Positions 59,880 through 64,000 of a stretch of DNA of 64,000 bases are shown piece after piece. The translations under genes and the position numbers were made by a program. How positions within the stretch are numbered: the stretch's first letter is position 1; the number at the start of each line of letters is the position of its first letter. Under the pieces are notes generated by a model. That model saw only the letters and a program-made list of their open reading frames with translations. It made no database searches and was not told the DNA's origin. Source of the stretch: Latrodectus hesperus (taxonomy: Eukaryota > Arthropoda > Arachnida > Araneae > Theridiidae); contig CM075850.1 in NCBI GenBank assembly GCA_037975125.1, positions 128,562,293 through 128,626,292 of the forward strand. Reading direction: 5' to 3'.

Positions 59880-60200
59880 GCTTTTAGATTTAGAATAATT
59901 TGACTGCAAAAGTGTGAGGGAAGCCCTGCAATTCATCAAACACATCATTTCTTCATTGCTGTTGCATATCATTTCGCTCGTTCGCAATACGATTCCATTT
60001 GCTTTATTTGATCTGTTACGATTGGCAACAATCTGTTGCAAATGATGATGGACGACTGGCAGATCCGTTCCATCGATCAAACCGCTCCACTCCCTCGTTT
60101 GAAATCCGGCCGTCGTTGACTTGGCCTGAATGCAATATTTCTTTTATTAATGAAATGTATGCGGTAGAAAACAAGGTCTCAATCAATCAAGTTTAGAACA
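59880..60200. other. Slightly GC-richer patch
   Basis: Opposed 65-67 codon frames (59999-60196 plus, 59877-60080 minus) without motifs. The most GC-rich part is near 60050-60130. Nothing conclusive. Confidence 0.25.
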
Positions 60201-60762
60201 GATCATTGATTAGAGAACGCAAAATGTATGGAGATTTTTAACGGAGGTGTAAATAACGAGATGTAAACAGGAAAAAGAAGATAAAATGAATTCGGGCGAT
60301 GTTTTTCTTAATTCATTTACTTATTGAAATTTCTAAGAGTTAAACCCAGATTTAATGAGTCTAAAAGTAATTCTTCTTAGCATTTTATTTATAGGATCAC
60401 TTAAACTATCTTGCCGAGTTCAAGAAATACAGCATGTGGCAGTTAGTTGAACAGATTTTGGAAACACTTTTTCGCTCATGATATAGATTTCTAAAATCAT
60501 GATAAATTATTTTATGGCATGAAAAACTTTTGAGACTATACGCCTTTTGCGTATGGTGATTAAATGTATTTCACCTCATGTAATGATTTACAAGAAAAAA
60601 TTTCAAAATATATTTCTGATGTTTAGGTAAAAAAAAAATACTTTTGATCATTTTATTGACCAAAATTTTGTTAATATCGTGATAAGTTTTGTTTTATAAA
60701 ATTGCAATAAGAATTGTTTCAGGATATCCCGATAGAAGATTTTTGACTGTCCATGTGGTTAT
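60201..60762. other. AT-rich stretch, nothing recognised
   Basis: No gene or repeat recognised. Confidence 0.45.
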
Positions 60763-62289
60763 TACACTGCTGGACAATTGCTAAGCACGGATAACACTAT
60801 CATCCATAGCAACCACAAAATGAAAAGAAGCAAAATGTGGAAAATTAGAATAAGTGCTGGATATAGTAAGAAGAAGTATGCGTATGCACAAATTTTTTTT
60901 CACGTCTGTTCATCACGTGATAGCGTTCATAAGAGCTTTAAAGGTTTTGACGCGTGTGGACAGTTGTTGTTTCAAGTCAAAAATTTACAGGAAAGATTTA
61001 ATAGACGAACTTGAAATTTTTGGTATGTCTTCCCGACATCACTTAGATGATTTTATGCGTGGCTGAATTCTTGGAAAGATCGAAAAAGGGCGAAAAATAA
61101 CAGATATTGCCAGGGAGTTCGACATCGCTGACAGCGTTGTTTCACGGCTGTGGAAGTCATTTAAAACTACTGGAATGTGTAGTAGGCGGCATGGGGGAGG
61201 TTTTGTTAGAAGTACGACGCCTGCAGAAGACAGATATACCGTCCTATCAGCAAAAAGAAACAGGCACACCACAGCTCAGCAGGTGGCAAATCAGTTTCTT
61301 GCTGCTTCAAGAAAGCAGATCTCCCAAAAAACTGTTGCCAGACGGGAGGAAGACTATACGCCCGCAGACCTGTTGTGCGTGTCCCATTGACCAGACAGCA
61401 CCGTACTGCCCGTTTGCAATCGTGTCGTGAGCATCGCAATTGGACTGAATAGGACAGGGCATGCGTACTATTCTCAGATGAGAGTAGGTTCAGTCTGTCA
61501 TCGGATTGTAGACGCCAACTGATCTGGCGCGAGAGTGCTTATCGTCCAGAAAATATCCAGGAAAGGGACCGATATCCGACATGCAGTCTCATGATGTAGG
61601 CCGGCATCATGATCAATGGTCGCACGCCTCTACATGTGGTTGCGAATGGGACTATGACGGGCAAACGATACATTAATGAAGTTCTACTTCCTCATGTTCG
61701 TCTTTTCCGTGGTGCTGTCGGTGATAAATTTGTTTTTATGGACGACAACTCAACATGTCATTGAACACTCGCTGTTCAGGATTGTCTAGACAGCGAGGGT
61801 ATTCAACGCCTCGTATGACCCTCACGTTCTCCAGATTTTAAATCCATTGAAAATGTGTGGGATGCTTTGGTGAGGCATGTTGCTGGTCGAAACTATCCTA
61901 AGACAAACAAGAACACCCTCAACCGTGCACTCCCAGAGGAATGGGATAAATTGCCTCAACAGCTGCTGGATAATGTTGTGCAAAGTATGATACGACGTGT
62001 GGAATGTTGCATCACACTCCACAGTGGACATATCCCGTACTGATGCCTTTCTTCAAGGTGCCTGCTGACTTTTAGATGCATTGTTCCATTTTTCCGTATG
62101 CAGCATCAAATGAACATTTTCTTTTCAGATGTTTCACAGCTTTTTCACTTTCCAGAACAATAAATATTCTTTATTCTAATGTCTGAACAGTGTGGCAACT
62201 ATATTTTATCCTACTAGGCCTCATGTCTCGCTTAATGTTATGCTAAATTGCAATTTGTGATCCGTCCTTAGCAATTGTCCAGCAGTGTA
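60763..62289 (+). mobile_element. Tc1-like DNA transposon, copy 2, full length with TA target duplication
   Basis: The element spans 60765-62287 (1,523 bp) between TA at 60763-60764 and 62288-62289. Left end CACTGCTGGACAATTGCTAA is repeated exactly, in reverse complement, at the right end (62268-62287). Similarity continues to about 32 bp with two differences. It encodes a plus-strand Tc1-type transposase pseudogene from a lineage different from the copy at 34.1 kb, since the ends are unrelated. Overlapping frames at 60778-61014, 60854-61066 and 61039-61439 are fragments or shadows of this unit. Confidence 0.95.
61025..62043 (+). pseudogene. Tc1-like transposase, disrupted
   Basis: Starts at ATG 61025 (MSSRHHLDDFMRG) and meets a TGA at 61064-61066. 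The helix-turn-helix region follows (KGRKITDIAREFDIADSVVS), then a linker with TTPAEDRYTVLSAKRNRHTT. A frame change occurs near 61350-61365. The DDE core is readable: VLFSDESRFSL (first Asp), YRPENIQERDRY, FVFMDDNSTCH (second Asp kept; family usually has DDNARPH), then WPSRSPDF-type motif with a TGA in place of Trp and SIENVWDALVRHVAGRNYP (Glu kept). Other stops replace Trp (TAG near 61449 and 61597) and Arg (TGA near 61762). The end is TGA 62041-62043. Length of about 339 codons is normal. At least five stops make it inactive. Most stops are one C-to-T or G-to-A change from the expected codon. Confidence 0.93.
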
Positions 62290-64000
62290 TTACTCAATTC
62301 CATTGCATACATAATGTATGATGAGAGTAAAAATCCTAAAAAAGATTTTTGAAACAAAGTAAAATCACGTGGTATTTATACTTCTTTAACCGACCTGGTA
62401 TTCAGAAAAATGAAAATGTTTCCCATCCCATTCCTCATGCTTGTTAAATTATCTATCATTCGATTATTATTTTTCTCAACCCCCAGAGTAATGTTGTCCT
62501 GTTATTTAGTGTCTTATGATACAAATGTCAGTGTGTACATTTGGAATAGAACCCTATCATCCATGATAGCTATAAAGTATATTAAATATTGGGTTCCGTT
62601 ACCAAAATAATGTGGATTTTATATTAACTTCTATTTTTTTACTTTTCCTTTGGGTTTAATAAAGTAACTTATAACAAATTGCGGTTTTTTTCTACAAAAT
62701 TAAATTGTAATTTTACCAAGAAATATGTTATCGCATTAGAGGTTAAGCGTTTTATTAAGCGTTGTTTACTTTATTAAGCGTTTGTAATTTCATTGTAATG
62801 AATTAGATTTGCCATTAGAACAAGCATTTCTTCAATATCGGACTCTTTCAAGATTCCTTTTGAACGATATTTTTTATATACAGTGGGTGATCGGTTAACG
62901 AGCATAAACATTTACAAGGCTAAGTTCGATATCCGAGTTTGTCAACCGATTATAGATTTACCGTAGATTTTTTGTGACGTAAATTAATTAGTTTTGGAGA
63001 CCTTAAAAATTAAATTTAAAAAGATACATAATATGTTAGAAACTATATTAAAAAAATTTATGCATATAGTCTTGTATATTAACCAGTCATTTTCATTTTT
63101 GTTTAAAGGCATTAAAGTTCATGTCGAATGTCGATTGGTTTTTCTCCTTTTTTAAGACTTTCCGGAAGTTGTTTTTGTAAAGATCCCTAACCTTACTGAT
63201 ATCAGCTTGGTTTGGGTGACACATAGGGAATTATTTTAGTTTATCATTATCACATAGAGAATCATTTACAACAATTAAATATTTTATTACTTACTGATAT
63301 CTTATTACAATGAATTTTTATATTAAACCTTTACTTTTGCTGAGGATATATTCTATCTGTCATATTCCGTACATTGTTTTGTTTTGAGTATCTTATATAG
63401 ATTTAATTTTCATACAATTTATATAATATAGGATTTTATTGAAACAATATTCAAAAATAATGTAGATAAAATTGAAGTAAATCATCTGAATAAGTTGACA
63501 AAGTTTTGAAAATCTGTGATTTTGATGGAAGTAATAAACAAATAAGAAATATTGTCTAGAAATATTTTTCGTTGCTAACTATTTACAATTTATTCACTTT
63601 TACACAATACTGAATAGTGTTAATAGTGCATCGTTCATCACTTATTGGAATTTTCTTATTTGAATTTCTAATTTAAAATTAATTTACAATATGAAATCAT
63701 TTTTACGTTTTTTTTAAGATGCAAAAGAATTTTATAAAATTCGTAATATCTTAACTTTTATGACATGTTTGCTTCTTATTTTATTTACAAAGAAAGACAT
63801 TCTATAATATTGTAAACAATCTAATCTAAATGATAAAAATAAAACAATAAAAACAATATAATAAATAATTTGCAATTTATTTTTAAAAATTCAAAACTTT
63901 TCCTGTATTAGCTGAAGCATGGCCAAATTTTTCTTCTTAATATTATAGTTTATTTCATATTTGATAACTTGAACTATTAAAAGGTATTCTTAAATATTAT
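62290..64000. other. AT-rich stretch, nothing recognised
   Basis: A 66-codon plus frame (62410-62610) is Ile/Ser-rich without motif. A small direct repeat of TTTATTAAGCGTT near 62750-62780 occurs two to three times. No gene recognised. Confidence 0.45.

Noticed and set aside
61206..61439. Minus frames opposite the second Tc1 transposase
   Set aside because: Antisense shadows of the transposase reading.

Overview
The window reads as AT-rich, gene-poor nuclear DNA of an arthropod, most likely a spider or another arachnid. The grounds are long (TA)n and (TATC)n microsatellites, many tRNA-headed SINEs, LINE 3' fragments with an RNase H domain, and eukaryotic DNA transposons of the hAT, Tc1, mariner and pogo/Tigger groups. 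There are no operons or prokaryotic signals. The arachnid assignment rests on remembered resemblance of the LINE and SINE tails to spider repeats and is inference.

No intact host protein-coding gene, rRNA or functional tRNA could be supported. Every convincing protein match is a decayed transposable element. Small spliced exons or non-coding transcripts cannot be excluded, especially in about ten GC-richer islands (8.1-9.1, 12.6-13.0, 20.2-20.5, 25.1-25.35, 29.9-30.4, 37.25-37.8, 42.4-42.7, 45.1-45.4, 47.6-48.1 and 54.7-55.05 kb). These stand out from the AT-rich background and are the best candidates for exons or regulatory elements.

Layout. 1-4 kb: AT-rich sequence with a diverged 87-bp duplication, a short insertion between 14-bp direct repeats and a LINE scrap. 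4-5.8 kb: a 27-bp tandem array enclosed by 15-bp inverted repeats, two SINE copies and a LINE-like 3' fragment. 6.5-7.2 kb: a mariner pseudogene. 8-13 kb: two GC islands, two SINEs with target-site duplications, and a TATC/TA microsatellite. 13.8-14.7 kb: the 3' end of a LINE with RNase H. 15.6-18.6 kb: a complete but broken 2,964-bp hAT element with an 8-bp target-site duplication. 18.6-27 kb: mostly empty, with a MITE, a tandem repeat and two SINEs. 27.3-28.8 kb: a Tigger-like remnant sitting inside a (TA)n array. 29-33 kb: a SINE, a GC island and a MITE. 34.1-35.7 kb: a Tc1 element. 37-41 kb: a GC island, a long inverted repeat next to (TA)n, a LINE fragment and a perfect 27-bp hairpin. 42-52 kb: GC islands, tRNA-like remnants, TA arrays, MITE-like elements and a SINE. 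52-64 kb: mostly empty, with a GC island, a hairpin, a MITE and a second Tc1 element.

The mobile elements appear to act as families. A (CAA)n-tailed SINE (three copies) shares its terminal motif with the (CAA)n-tailed LINE at 13.8 kb, as expected for a SINE using LINE machinery. All DNA-transposon transposases here carry stops, frameshifts or altered catalytic residues, so any mobility would need enzyme from elsewhere.
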